Positions 36,698 through 46,100 of a stretch of DNA of 64,000 bases are shown in pieces. The notes under the pieces are model-generated. The model had not been told where the DNA came from. It did not search any database and was given only the letters and a program-made list of their open reading frames with translations. This DNA comes from Catellatospora citrea (GTDB taxonomy: Bacteria > Actinomycetota > Actinomycetes > Mycobacteriales > Micromonosporaceae). Positions within the stretch are counted from its first letter, which is position 1. Every line of letters starts with the position of its first letter. The translations under genes and the position numbers were made by a program. Location of the stretch: positions 1,612,001 through 1,676,000 of the forward strand of contig NZ_RAPR01000001.1 in the NCBI RefSeq assembly GCF_003610235.1, in the 5' to 3' direction.

Positions 36698-37561
36698 ACC
36701 GAGTTCGACGGCCTTCCTGTCCTGCGTTCCCCCGTCGCCATCGCCGCCTTCGAGGGGTGGAACGATGCCGCTGACGCGTCCACTGCCGTGGTCGAACACC
36801 TCGAGCAGGTGTGGGACGCGCGTGAGGTGGCGTCGGTGGACCCGGAGGAGTTCTACGACTTCCAGGTGAACCGGCCGCTGATCACCCTGGTCGACGACAC
36901 CCGGCGCATCGAGTGGCCGAGCACCAAGTTCATGGTCGCCTCGCCGCCCGGGGCGCAGCACGACGTGGTCCTGATCCGCGGCATCGAGCCGAGCCTGCGC
37001 TGGCGCACGTTCTGCAACGAGATCCTGGAGATCTGCCACAGCCTGGGCATCGAGAAGATCGTGCTGCTGGGCGCCCTGCTGGCCGACGTGCCCTACAGCC
37101 GGCCGCTGCCGATCAGCGGCACGGTGACCGGCAAGCACGCCGGCGAGGAGAAGATCGAGCTGACCCCCACCCGGTACGAGGGTCCGACCGGCATCGTCGG
37201 GGTGCTCCAGGACAGCGCCTCCCGCGCCGAGATCGACGCGATGTCGTTCTGGGTGCACGTGCCGCACTACGCGAACAACCCGCCGTGCCCGAAGGCGACG
37301 CTCGCCCTGCTGCACCGCATCGAGGAGGTCCTCGACCTGCCGGTGCCGATGCTGGACCTGGCCGAGGAGTCCGCCGAGTGGGAGGACCGGGTCCGGGCCG
37401 CCGCCGCCCAGGACGCCGAGCTGGCCGAATACCTCCGCGACCTCGAAGAGCGCGCCGGTGACGTCGCCAAGCCGCTGTCCGGCGACGAGATCGCCGTCGA
37501 GTTCGAGAAGTACCTCCGCCGCCGCGGCGGCTCCCCCGGCCCCACCCACGGCACCTGGTAA
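36695..37561 (+). CDS. PAC2-family protein (proteasome assembly chaperone-like)
   Basis: 288-residue cytoplasmic protein of the PAC2 family, a conserved actinobacterial gene near mshC. Recognisable parts are IAAFEGWNDAADAST near the N-terminus, FYDFQVNRPLI, DVVLIRGIEPSLRWRTFCNEIL, LLGALLADVPYSRPLPISG and WVHVPHYANNPPCPKATLALL. The family is related to archaeal and eukaryotic proteasome assembly chaperones; actinobacteria have proteasomes, but the bacterial role is unproven. Translation probably starts at GTG 36695 on a leaderless mRNA. A double-hairpin repeat 43 bp downstream, with a TTT after its first stem, may terminate it. Confidence 0.9.
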   Translation: MTEFDGLPVLRSPVAIAAFEGWNDAADASTAVVEHLEQVWDAREVASVDPEEFYDFQVNRPLITLVDDTRRIEWPSTKFMVASPPGAQHDVVLIRGIEPSLRWRTFCNEILEICHSLGIEKIVLLGALLADVPYSRPLPISGTVTGKHAGEEKIELTPTRYEGPTGIVGVLQDSASRAEIDAMSFWVHVPHYANNPPCPKATLALLHRIEEVLDLPVPMLDLAEESAEWEDRVRAAAAQDAELAEYLRDLEERAGDVAKPLSGDEIAVEFEKYLRRRGGSPGPTHGTW

Positions 37562-37603
37562 CCCGCCCGCCACCGCCAACCCCCGCCGGCCCGCCCGCCA
37601 CCA

Positions 37604-37670
37604 GGCGCAACTCTTAAAGAGTTGCGCCTTTCGGCGTGGTCGCAGGCCGCGACTCTTCAAGAGTTGCGGC
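37604..37670 (+). repeat. 67-bp double-hairpin repeat, copy 1
   Basis: Hairpin A, 37604-37628, is a perfect palindrome (12-bp arms around a central A, containing AACTCTTAAAGAGTT) followed by TTT. After 17 bases comes hairpin B, 37646-37670, with one wobble (GACTCTTCAAGAGTT core). The same layout with the same 17-base spacing recurs at 56401-56467. Here it lies just after the PAC2 gene, and hairpin A may serve as an intrinsic terminator. Confidence 0.8.
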
Positions 37671-37745
37671 ACGGGGCGGACGCCGCGCGGTACGGCGGGG
37701 CGGGGTCGGGCGGCGTGTGGGAGGCGACACGCCGTGCAAGGGCTT

Positions 37746-37759
37746 CCTAGGTCGCTAGG
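37746..37759 (+). promoter_or_regulatory. Candidate GntR operator
   Basis: CCTAG-N4-CTAGG palindrome 31 bases before the GntR start. A -10-like CATGAT lies six bases before the ATG, so the palindrome would sit at the -35 region, fitting autorepression. Confidence 0.45.
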
Positions 37760-37790
37760 TATTCGGACATTCGTGCGGCATGATCGCCTC

Positions 37791-38612
37791 ATGACCGAGA
37801 CGGGCATCGACGGGATCAATCCGGGCGCGGCGGAGCACCCGCACCGGCAGATCGCCGCCCAGCTGCGCGCCAAGATCAGACGAGGCGACTGGGCCGCCGG
37901 AGAGCAGCTGCCCTCCATCCCGGCGCTGGCGCAGTTGTTCGGCGTCGCGAAGCAGACCGTGCAGCGCACCATCGACCAGCTGCGGGTCGAGGGGCTGCTG
38001 ATCACCAAGCCGGGCTCCGGCACGTACGTGCGCGGCACCCGGCGGCGGCTCAACCGGCTGTCCCGCGGCCGCTACGGCGCGCACCGCGGCTACCACGCCG
38101 ATCTGGCGGCCCGCTATCGCCAGCAGCTCACCGAGGTCACCCGGGCCACCCCGCCGGCGGAGGTCGCCGACGCGTACGGCGTGCCGGACTCGACCCTGCT
38201 GGTGGTGCGCCGGCACCTGGTGCGCACCCAGGACGCCGTGGTCGAGGTCGGCGCCGCCTGGCTGCGCCCACAGGACACCGCGGGCACCCCGCTGGAGCGC
38301 CTGGAGTCCTTCGGCCGGCCGCTCTACCAGGAGGTCGAGGAGGTCACCGGCCGCCGCTACGTCACCGCCACCGACACCATCACCGCCCGGCTGCCCACCC
38401 GCGAGGAGGCCGAGACGCTGCAGATCCGGCCGGACACGCCGGTGCTGCACCTGCTGCACGTCGCGTACGACGGCGAGCACAAGGTGATCGAGGTGGCGCA
38501 GGCGACGTGGCCGGGACCGATGACGACACTGACGGAGGAATACCGGGTGCCCACGCCACGCCCGGACGCCGACCTGGACGGAGATCCCGATCCTGGCCTT
38601 GTCCTGGGCTAA
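37791..38612 (+). CDS. GntR-family (HutC/UTRA) regulator
   Basis: 273-residue regulator. The N-terminal winged HTH (about 17-85) includes LPSIPALAQLFGVAKQTVQRTIDQLRVEGLL and the wing KPGSGTYV. The C-terminal UTRA ligand domain (about 110-255) has VVRRHLVRTQD, the GRPLYQEVEEVTGRRY region and LLHVAYDGEHKVIEV. HutC-type regulators sense small metabolites such as sugars, amino acids or phosphonates. Target genes are not evident; the CCTAG-N4-CTAGG palindrome in its promoter suggests autoregulation. It ends with an acidic tail. The ATG at 37791 is preferred because the protein then begins like family members. Confidence 0.88.
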   Translation: MTETGIDGINPGAAEHPHRQIAAQLRAKIRRGDWAAGEQLPSIPALAQLFGVAKQTVQRTIDQLRVEGLLITKPGSGTYVRGTRRRLNRLSRGRYGAHRGYHADLAARYRQQLTEVTRATPPAEVADAYGVPDSTLLVVRRHLVRTQDAVVEVGAAWLRPQDTAGTPLERLESFGRPLYQEVEEVTGRRYVTATDTITARLPTREEAETLQIRPDTPVLHLLHVAYDGEHKVIEVAQATWPGPMTTLTEEYRVPTPRPDADLDGDPDPGLVLG

Positions 38613-38681
38613 TCTGCGGACTGTCGGGTGCCCGACACCTTTTCGCCTGCGCACCCGCGCGTTCGCCGCAAGGATGGTTGC

Positions 38682-39050
38682 ATGACCCTTCGCCGATTCT
38701 CCAACGGAGCGCAGCGAGGTGCCGGGAATCGGCCTGACGGCGCGGTTCCACACTCCCCGCAGGCGCTGGTGGCGCTGCTCGGCGCGCTCGTCGTGCTCGT
38801 GATCGGAATAGCGCTGCTCGCCGTCCTGGTGGTCGGCATCGTCGACGGCGTGCCCAGCACCGGCGTGCTGCTGCTCGGCGCACTGACCGTCGGCGTGTTC
38901 GCCCTGGCCGCGCGGCTGGGTCACGTCGCGCTGACGTTGCGCCGGCAGGCAGCGGCACCCGCCCGCCCGGCCCGGGCGCGCCAGGCGCCGCCGCAGCGGC
39001 CGTCCCGGGTGGCCGTCCGGCCCCGCCCGCAGCCCCGCCCCCGCGGCTAG
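38682..39050 (+). CDS. Small two-helix membrane protein
   Basis: 122-residue protein of unknown function. Two hydrophobic helices (about residues 28-52 and 58-82) are followed by a basic, Pro/Arg/Ala-rich cytoplasmic tail. CAAGGA lies nine bases before the ATG. It follows the GntR gene by 69 bp and may be co-transcribed. Confidence 0.7.
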   Translation: MTLRRFSNGAQRGAGNRPDGAVPHSPQALVALLGALVVLVIGIALLAVLVVGIVDGVPSTGVLLLGALTVGVFALAARLGHVALTLRRQAAAPARPARARQAPPQRPSRVAVRPRPQPRPRG

Positions 39051-39202
39051 CCTCGCGGTCGGGTCGGCGTCGCCGCGCCGCGCGGTGTGCGCCGACGGGT
39101 GACCGCGACAGACTTGCCACGCCCACGGGTGGCGGCGGTGTCCTCACTCCCGTGACACGCGCCACCTGGTAGTCCTTGCGTCCTCGACGCAGACTGTCGG
39201 GC

Positions 39203-39670
39203 ATGACGAGCGACGCGCCAGGTGACCGGCTGACACCGCGGCCGGTGGGCTACCTGGCGATGCTGACCGCCCTGCCGGTCTGCGGCATCGGACTGATGTG
39301 GTCGTTGTCGAGCATGGTCCGACACCGGGGCATCGGCGTCGTCCCCCTGCTGCTGACAGCGGCAGTCGCGGCGGCCGCCGTGTACTGCGCCCGGATGCTG
39401 AAGCGGGGCGTGCACGCCACGTACGCCTACGTGTACATCGTCGACGGCCGGGTCCAGCCGGTGCACTTCAACCAGGTGCAGGCGTTCAGCGTCCGCCCCG
39501 ACAGCGGCGCCCCGACCCTGTGGATCGACCTGACCGACGGCAGCACCCTGCCCACCCCCGTCACCGAGGACCCAAAAGCCGCCCTGGGCAAGGTCCGCGT
39601 CACCCCCACCGAAATGACCACCCTCACCACCGAACTGAACCGCCGCCGCCTGCTCCCGTACCACTCATGA
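39203..39670 (+). CDS. Membrane protein of unknown function, 155 aa
   Basis: Two membrane helices (about 17-40 and 48-68) followed by a roughly 85-residue soluble domain, probably beta-rich (YAYVYIVDGRVQPVHFNQVQAF, TLWIDLTDGSTLPTPV), reminiscent of a PH-like membrane-associated domain; I cannot assign it firmly. There is no strong ribosome-binding site; GACTGT lies shortly upstream. It converges with mshC through a large hairpin. Confidence 0.68.
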   Translation: MTSDAPGDRLTPRPVGYLAMLTALPVCGIGLMWSLSSMVRHRGIGVVPLLLTAAVAAAAVYCARMLKRGVHATYAYVYIVDGRVQPVHFNQVQAFSVRPDSGAPTLWIDLTDGSTLPTPVTEDPKAALGKVRVTPTEMTTLTTELNRRRLLPYHS

Positions 39671-39673
39671 TCA

Positions 39674-39748
39674 CGACGATCTTGCGCGAACTGTTGCCCT
39701 TTTGTCCGGTACGAGTGTGTCGTACCCGCAGTTCACGCAAGATCGTCG
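39674..39748. repeat. Nested hairpin between convergent genes
   Basis: Outer arms 39674-39693 and 39729-39748 pair over 20 bp with one mismatch (CGACGATCTTGCG...). Inside lies a second perfect hairpin, GGTACGA-GTGTG-TCGTACC (39708-39726), and a TTTT. It can act as a bidirectional terminator for the gene ending at 39670 and for mshC. The complex structure looks like an interspersed repeat rather than a simple terminator. Confidence 0.65.
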
Positions 39749-39761
39749 CGGCGAGCGGTGG

Positions 39762-41003
39762 CTAGAGCTTGAGGCCGAGGAGGGCGTCGAGGGTTTCGGT
39801 CATGAGGGCGGGGGCCTGGCGGTCGGTGCCGACGCCGGCGAGGGTGTCGTCGACCCAGGCGTCGATCAGGGCCAGGGCGCCGGGGGTGTCGAGGTCTTCG
39901 GCGAGTTTGGCGCGTACGCCGGCCAGCAGTTCGGCGCCCGACGGCGCGACGGCGGCGCGGGCGGCCTGCCGCCAGCGGCCCAGTCGGTGCGCGGCGGTCT
40001 CGAAGACCTCGTCGGTCCACTGGCGGTCGGCGCGGTAGTGGTCGCTGAGCAGGGCCAGGCGCACCGCCATCGGGTCGACCCTGTCGGAGCGCAGGCGGGA
40101 CACGAACACCAGGTTGCCGCGGGACTTGCTCATCTTCTCGCCGTCCAGGCCGATCATGCCGGCGTGCACGTAGTGCGCCGCGAACGGCGCCTTGCCGGTG
40201 AGCACCTCGGCGTGCGCGGCGGAGCACTCGTGGTGCGGGAACAGCAGGTCGTTGCCGCCGCCCTGCACGTCGATGGTCTCGCCGAGCAGTTCCAGCGCGA
40301 TCACGGCGCACTCGATGTGCCAGCCGGGGCGGCCCGCGCCGAGCGCCCCGCCGGGCCAGGACGGCTCCCCGTCGCGGCGGCCGCGCCACAGCAGCGGGTC
40401 GAGTTTGTCGCGCTTGCCGGCGCGCTCGGGGTCGCCGCCGCGTTCGGCGAAGAAGGCCAGCATCTGCTCGCGGGACAGGTTCGACTCGTACCCGAACCGG
40501 GGCGCCGCGGCGATGTCGAAGTACACGTCGCCGGTGCCGTCCTCGAGCCGGTAGGCCGCGCCCTGGTCGAGCAGCTCGACGACCTTCTCCGCGATGACCG
40601 GGATCGATTCGACCGCGCCCACGTAGTGGCTCGGCGGGATGATCCGCAGGGCCTCCATGTCCTCGCGGAACAGGGCGGTCTCGCGCATGGCGAGGACCTT
40701 CCAGTCCTCGCCGTCCCGGGCGGCCCGCTCCAGCAGCGGGTCGTCGATGTCGGTGACGTTCTGGACGTAGACGACGTCGTGCCCGGCGTCGCGCCACATC
40801 CGGTTCACCAGGTCGAATGTGATCATGGTCGCCGCGTGGCCGAGATGTGTCGCGTCGTACGGCGTGATGCCGCAGACGTACATCGTCGCGTGTCCGCCCA
40901 CCGGGCGGCTCGGGAAGGCGCCCTGGCGTGCGGAGTCGAACAGAGCCAGCGGCTGTCCGGCGCCGGGCAGGCGCGGGACGTCAAGACCGGACCACGTTTC
41001 CAT
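39762..41003 (-). CDS. mshC: Cysteine:1D-myo-inosityl 2-amino-2-deoxyglucopyranoside ligase (mycothiol synthesis)
   Basis: 413-residue ATP-dependent ligase that joins cysteine to GlcN-Ins, the third step of mycothiol synthesis. It resembles cysteinyl-tRNA synthetase without the tRNA-binding part: [14 protein letters not shown] holds the zinc-ligand Cys and a HIGH-like motif. [14 protein letters not shown] and [12 protein letters not shown] hold the other zinc ligands, and [10 protein letters not shown] is the KMSKS loop. Length and motifs match MshC. The ATG is probably leaderless: TAGGCT lies seven bases upstream on the minus strand (41011-41016). It is divergent from the DUF3090 gene, as in other actinobacteria. 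Confidence 0.95.
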   Translation of the reverse strand: METWSGLDVPRLPGAGQPLALFDSARQGAFPSRPVGGHATMYVCGITPYDATHLGHAATMITFDLVNRMWRDAGHDVVYVQNVTDIDDPLLERAARDGEDWKVLAMRETALFREDMEALRIIPPSHYVGAVESIPVIAEKVVELLDQGAAYRLEDGTGDVYFDIAAAPRFGYESNLSREQMLAFFAERGGDPERAGKRDKLDPLLWRGRRDGEPSWPGGALGAGRPGWHIECAVIALELLGETIDVQGGGNDLLFPHHECSAAHAEVLTGKAPFAAHYVHAGMIGLDGEKMSKSRGNLVFVSRLRSDRVDPMAVRLALLSDHYRADRQWTDEVFETAAHRLGRWRQAARAAVAPSGAELLAGVRAKLAEDLDTPGALALIDAWVDDTLAGVGTDRQAPALMTETLDALLGLKL

Positions 41004-41092
41004 GCCCGCCAGCCTAACCAGCTTTATGCCGAGAGCGGATCTCCCCTGGCGCGGTTACCCGCTTGCGCGGGCGTGACGCTAGGGTCGCAGGT
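41004..41092. promoter_or_regulatory. Back-to-back leaderless promoters for mshC and DUF3090 gene
   Basis: Minus strand: TAGGCT (41011-41016) seven bases before the mshC ATG. Plus strand: TAGGGT (41080-41085) seven bases before the ATG at 41093, with TTACCC 19 bp upstream. Both promoters have the same geometry and no ribosome-binding sites. Confidence 0.55.
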
Positions 41093-41680
41093 ATGACCCA
41101 TCAGGTGTACGCATTCGAGCCGCCGGAGCGGTTCGTCGCCGGTACGGTGGGTCCGCCGGGCGAGCGCACGTTCTATCTGCAGGCTCGCGGCGGCGGCCGC
41201 CTGGTCAGCGTGGCTCTGGAGAAGATGCAGGTCGCACTGCTGGCGGAGAAGCTCGAGGAGCTGCTCGCCGAGGCGCATCAGCGGTTCGGCGCGGAGCTGC
41301 CCGCCGCCGCCGAGGGCCCTGCCGACAACGAGCCGCTGGACACCCCCGTCGACGAGGAGTTCCGCGTCGGCACGCTGGGACTGGCCTTCGACGTCGAGAC
41401 CAGCACGGTCATCATCGAGGCGATCGCGGCCGAGGAGGCCGAGTTCGACGCCGAAACCGAGACCGCCGACGACGAGGACGAAGACGAGGACGCGACGCCG
41501 GAGATCTCCGACGATCTCGACCGGCTGCGGGTGCGGCTGACCCCGGCGGAGGTGCGGCAGTTCATCGACCGCGCCAAGCGGGTGGTGGCCGCGGGCCGGC
41601 CGCCGTGCCCGCTGTGCGGGCAGCCGCTGGACCCGGCCGGGCACCTGTGCCCGCGGCACAACGGCTATCACCGCAGGTGA
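41093..41680 (+). CDS. DUF3090-family protein
   Basis: 195-residue conserved actinobacterial protein. The N-terminal half is beta-rich (QVYAFEPPERFVAGTVGPPGERTFYLQ-type start, then GRLVSVALEKMQVALLAEKLEELL). A very acidic segment lies near residues 120-140 (DDEDEDEDA), and the C-terminus has a likely zinc ribbon PCPLCGQPLDPAGHLCPRHNGY, with two CxxC-like pairs. The function is unknown. The gene stays next to the SCO1664-like gene and mshC in many actinobacteria, which suggests a link to mycothiol or to protein turnover. Confidence 0.88.
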   Translation: MTHQVYAFEPPERFVAGTVGPPGERTFYLQARGGGRLVSVALEKMQVALLAEKLEELLAEAHQRFGAELPAAAEGPADNEPLDTPVDEEFRVGTLGLAFDVETSTVIIEAIAAEEAEFDAETETADDEDEDEDATPEISDDLDRLRVRLTPAEVRQFIDRAKRVVAAGRPPCPLCGQPLDPAGHLCPRHNGYHRR

Positions 41681-41733
41681 GAACGCTGGTGGCGGAGTAG
41701 CGTCACCCGGATAGCACGCAGTCCCATCCGAAG

Positions 41734-42678
41734 GTGAGGTCCGCCATCCCTCCCACCGGCGACCAGACGCACACCGGCAGCGCCGGTGAGCACGACGTGT
41801 CCCATGGCCCCGGCAGGCAGGCCGGGCCCGGCGCTGTCGATGATCACGACCGGCTCCCCGGCGGTGCGGCCGTGCCCGGCCGATCCCCCGGCGAGACGCC
41901 GCCCGGGGACGCGGCCGGTCGGGCCGAGCTGGGTCGGCTGCTGCGGGACGCCGACATGGAGATCGAGGGTCGGCTGGTCGAAGCCTCGAACACGACGCTG
42001 CGGGTGATCCTTTCCGGCGGTGGGCGTTCGGTGCGGGCGGTGTACAAGCCGGTGCGCGGCGAGCGCCCGCTATGGGACTTCCCACACGGCACCCTGGCCG
42101 CCCGCGAGGTCGCCGCGTACGCGGTGAGCGAGTCGCTGGGGTGGGACCTGGTGCCGCCGACGGTGCTGCGCGACGGGCCGCTCGGTCCGGGGTCGTGCCA
42201 GCTGTGGCTGGACGAGACGATCGAGCCGCCGGTGGACTTCGTGCCCGCCGACGAGCTGCCGCAGGGCTGGCTGCCGATCGCCGCCGCGCAGGACGAGGAC
42301 GGGCGGCCGTATCTGCTGGCGCACGCCGACGACGCGAGGCTGGCCCGGCTGGCCGCGTTCGACGCTGTGATCAACAACGCGGACCGCAAGGGCGGCCACG
42401 TGCTGGCCACGCCGGACCAGCGGCTGTACGGCGTCGATCACGGGATCTGCTTCCACACCGAGGACAAGCTGCGCACGGTGCTGTGGGGGTTCGCGGGACG
42501 GGCGGTGCCGCCGGAGGTCGCCGCGGCGCTGCGCGCGTTCGACCCGGGAGTGCTGGACGACCTGCTGACCACGGCGGAGGTCGACGCGGTCGGCACCCGC
42601 ATCAAGCAGCTGGTCGCCGATGGCCGCCTCCCCCAGCCGCCCGAGGACCGCCACGCCATCCCGTGGCCCCCGATCTGA
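41734..42678 (+). CDS. SCO1664-family protein (PI3/PI4-kinase-like fold)
   Basis: About 314 residues from GTG 41734, or about 293 from GTG 41797; the first 55 residues are disordered and Pro/Gly-rich, so the start is uncertain. The core resembles a HipA/PI3K-like kinase: VYKPVRGERPLWDFPHGTLAAREVAAY contains a Lys and a downstream Glu, AAFDAVINNADRKGGHVL carries the catalytic-loop NNADRK, and YGVDHGICFH has the metal-binding Asp. The family is conserved beside DUF3090 and mshC. It may phosphorylate a protein or metabolite, but no substrate is known to me. Confidence 0.85.
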   Translation: MRSAIPPTGDQTHTGSAGEHDVSHGPGRQAGPGAVDDHDRLPGGAAVPGRSPGETPPGDAAGRAELGRLLRDADMEIEGRLVEASNTTLRVILSGGGRSVRAVYKPVRGERPLWDFPHGTLAAREVAAYAVSESLGWDLVPPTVLRDGPLGPGSCQLWLDETIEPPVDFVPADELPQGWLPIAAAQDEDGRPYLLAHADDARLARLAAFDAVINNADRKGGHVLATPDQRLYGVDHGICFHTEDKLRTVLWGFAGRAVPPEVAAALRAFDPGVLDDLLTTAEVDAVGTRIKQLVADGRLPQPPEDRHAIPWPPI

Positions 42679-42684
42679 CCGGGG

Positions 42685-42990
42685 CTACTTGATCCGCTTG
42701 GTGCCGTGCGCGGTGATGTCGGCGTACTCGGGGTGCTTCTCCAGCCAGCCGGCCAGGAACGGACACATCGGCACCACGGTGCGGCCCTTGGCCCGGGAGT
42801 CGTCCATCACCGTGCGGGCCAGCTTGCTGCCGACGCCCTGGCCCTCGTACGCCGGCGACACCTCGGTGTGGGTGAACACGATGACATTGCCGGTGAGCTG
42901 GTAGGTCATGAACCCGGCCACCGCCTGGTCCGCGCTGTCGCGGGCCTCGAAGCGCTCGCGCCCGGGCGCGTCCGTCACGTCGATCGACAT
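42685..42990 (-). CDS. Small GNAT acetyltransferase (YjdJ-like)
   Basis: 101-residue protein of the short GNAT group. VFTHTEVSPAYEGQGVGSKLARTVMDDSRAKG contains the acetyl-CoA-binding QGVGSKL turn, followed by VVPMCPFLAGWLEKHPEY, typical of this family. The substrate is unknown. The start at 42990 has TACGAT six bases upstream, fitting a leaderless mRNA. It converges with the SCO1664-like gene. Confidence 0.87.
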   Translation of the reverse strand: MSIDVTDAPGRERFEARDSADQAVAGFMTYQLTGNVIVFTHTEVSPAYEGQGVGSKLARTVMDDSRAKGRTVVPMCPFLAGWLEKHPEYADITAHGTKRIK

Positions 42991-43121
42991 CCGGTCATCG
43001 TAGCCCCGGCGCCGGGCACGTCCGGCGTTCACGCCGGTGGCGGCGGTGCGCGCGGAGTCCGGGGACCGGACGCGTGAGAGGATCGGCGGCGGTCCCCCGC
43101 TCCCGAACCAGGAGGTCACGC

Positions 43122-46100
43122 GTGTTGGTCGCGCACTGCGTGTACAGCGGCGACGGCAGCTGGGAGTTCTGGGCCGAGGACGCGGACCTGCAGGCCACCC
43201 TGCCCGCGCAGCGGGGACGGCTGCGCACGCGGGGGCCGGGGCTGCACCCGTTCGCGGTGTCCACCGAGCAGCTGGGCGCGGCACTCGGCGCGCCCGGCGG
43301 CACCGGTGACGAGGCGGGCTGGTCGGTCCTGGCGCTGCCCGCGCAGCACAACCGGCCGACGCCGTCGGCGGACCTCGGCACCGGGCCGGAGCCGGATCGG
43401 CTCGCCCCGTTCCTCGTCCCGACGCTGCGCATGGACGCCACGGCGGCGCTGCGGCTGCTGCCCGGCCTCGCCCCGATCGGCGGGGCCACCGTGCGCTTCG
43501 CGGCGGCGCTCGCCCGCGCCGCCGCCCACCTGGTCGGCAGCGGGCTGGTGACCCCGGCGCTCACCTGGGACGAGGAGAGCGAGTACTGGTTCGCCGACTG
43601 GCGTGCGGCGTCGTCGCTGCAGGTCGCCGCCGTACGCATCCCGTTGCTCGCGGCGATGCCGCCCGCGATGCGGTGCTGGCTGTACGACGACCAGGTGGCG
43701 CTGGCGCCCGCCGAGGCCGTGTTCGACGCCGCGCTCGACTCGATGGTGGACGCGCTGGTCACCGAGGCGGTGTCGGGCCTGGGCGCGGCCTTGCTGCCGG
43801 AGCCCCGGGGCCGGGTCACCCGCCAGAGCCAGGCCGCCGAACGGGTGCTCACGGCGCTCACCTCCACCGACAACGTCATCGACGCGGAGCAGCTCCACCC
43901 GTACGAAGCGAACCGCCTGTCGCAGGACCTGGACACCTGGCGAGCCGGCGGCAGGTCGCGGGCCGGCGGGCTGGTGCGCACCTGCCTGCGCCTGGTCGCC
44001 CCCGGCGACGCCGAGCCGGACGGCCCGGCCGGGCCCGGCGCGGCGACCGACCGGGCGGACGCGGCCGGTGACGGGGACGGCACCGGCATCTGGCGGCTGG
44101 AGCTGCTGCTGCAGTCGCACGAGGACCCGTCCCTGATCGCCGGGGCGGACGAGGTGTGGCGGCTCGACGGCAACGCCCTGCTGTTCGCCGAGGCCGGGTT
44201 GGACCCGCAGGCCGCGCTGCTGGCCGGGCTCGGCCGGGCCGCGCAGCACTACCCGCCGCTGGCGAGGGTGCTGCGGCAGGCCGCGCCGGTCGGTATGGCC
44301 ATGGACGGCGAGGACGCGCTGATCTTCCTGCGCCGGCATGCCGCGGCGCTGACCGCGGCGGGCCTCGGGGTGCTGCTGCCCGCCTGGTGGAGCGGTCCGC
44401 GGCCACGGCTCGGGCTGCGCCTGAGCGCGCAGACGCCGCCGCAGCCCGGCATCGTCGCCAAGGACTCCCAGCTCGGCCTGGACTCCCTCGTGGAGTACGC
44501 CTGGCAGGTGGCCCTCGGCGACGAGGTGCTCACCCCGCAGGAGCTGGCGGCGCTGGCCGAGGCGAAGTCGCCGCTGGTCCGGGTGCGGGGGCAGTGGGTC
44601 GAGGTGGACCAGGCGCGGCTGGCCGCCGGGCTCCGGCAGCTCGGCAGGTCCGGGCGGCGCCAGATGACCGCCCGCGAGGTGCTGCGCGCGAGCCTGCTCG
44701 GCGAGGGCGCCGAGACCGGGCTGCCGATGATCGGCGTCGCCGCCACCGGCTGGCTCGGCGAGCTGCTGGCCGGTGGCCCGGCCGGGAGCTTCCAGGCGCT
44801 GCCGACCCCGGACGGATTCGGCGCGCGACTGCGCCCGTACCAGGAGCGCGGCCTGGGCTGGCTGTCGTTCATGGACGCGCTCGGCTCGGGCGCGGTGCTG
44901 GCCGACGACATGGGCCTGGGCAAGACCATCCAGGTCCTGGCGCTGCTGGAGCGCGAACGCCAGCAGGCTCCGGGGCTGGGCCCGACACTGCTGGTCTGCC
45001 CGATGTCGCTGGTCGCGAACTGGCAGCGGGAGGCGGCGAAGTTCGCGCCGAAGCTCGCCGTGCACGTGCACCACGGCGCGGAGCGGCTGACGGGCGAGCA
45101 GTTCCGGGACGCGGTCGCGGGCGTGGACCTGGTGCTGACCACGTACAGCCTGGCCTTGCGCGACCAGCAGGAGCTGGCCGAGGTCGGCTGGCGGCGCGTC
45201 GTCGTCGACGAGGCGCAGGCGATCAAGAACGCGGCGGCCAAGCAGTCGCGGGCGATCCGGGCGCTGCCCGCGCCGCGGCGGATCGCGCTGACCGGCACCC
45301 CCGTGGAGAACCGGCTGGCCGACCTGCACTCGATCATGGAGTTCGCCAGCCCGGGGCTGCTCGGCAGCGCGGAGTCGTTCAAGCGGCGCTTCGCCGTGCC
45401 GATCGAACGCGACGGCGACGAGCAGGCGGCCGCGCGGCTGCGCCGGGTGACCGGGGCGTTCATGCTGCGCCGGGTCAAGACCGACCCGAACATCATCTCC
45501 GACCTGCCCGACAAGATCGAGATGACCGTCGCCTGCAACCTGACCCGCGAGCAGGCCTCGCTCTACCAGGCGGTGCTCGACGACATGATGCGCCAGGTCG
45601 AGCAGGCCGACGGCATCGACCGCCGGGGCCTGATCCTGGCCACCCTGACCAAGCTGAAGCAGGTCTGCAACCACCCCGCCCAGCTGCTCAAGGACGGCTC
45701 GCGGATGGCCGGGCGGTCGGGCAAGGTCGCCCGGGTCGAGGAGATCTGCGAGGAGGTGCTCGCCGCCGGCGAGAAGGCACTGCTGTTCACGCAGTTCGCC
45801 GAGTTCGGCGGGATGCTGTCCGAGCACCTTGCGGAGGTCTTCGGGCAGCCGGTGCCGTTCCTGCACGGCGGGGTGGACCGCAAGACCCGCGACGGCATGG
45901 TCGCCGCGTTCCAGGGCGAGGGCGGGCCGGGGCTGTTCGTGCTGTCGCTCAAGGCCGGCGGCGTCGGGCTGAACCTGACCGCGGCCAACCACGTCATCCA
46001 CGTCGACCGGTGGTGGAACCCGGCCGTCGAGAACCAGGCCACCGACCGGGCGTTCCGCATCGGGCAGCGCCGCGACGTGCAGGTGCGCAAGCTGATGTGT

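Noticed and set aside
37604..37670. A short coding gene spanning the hairpins after PAC2 (LLKSC peptides)
   Set aside because: The peptide pattern comes from the palindrome itself and here there is no stop/start coupling as in the 56.4-kb copy.
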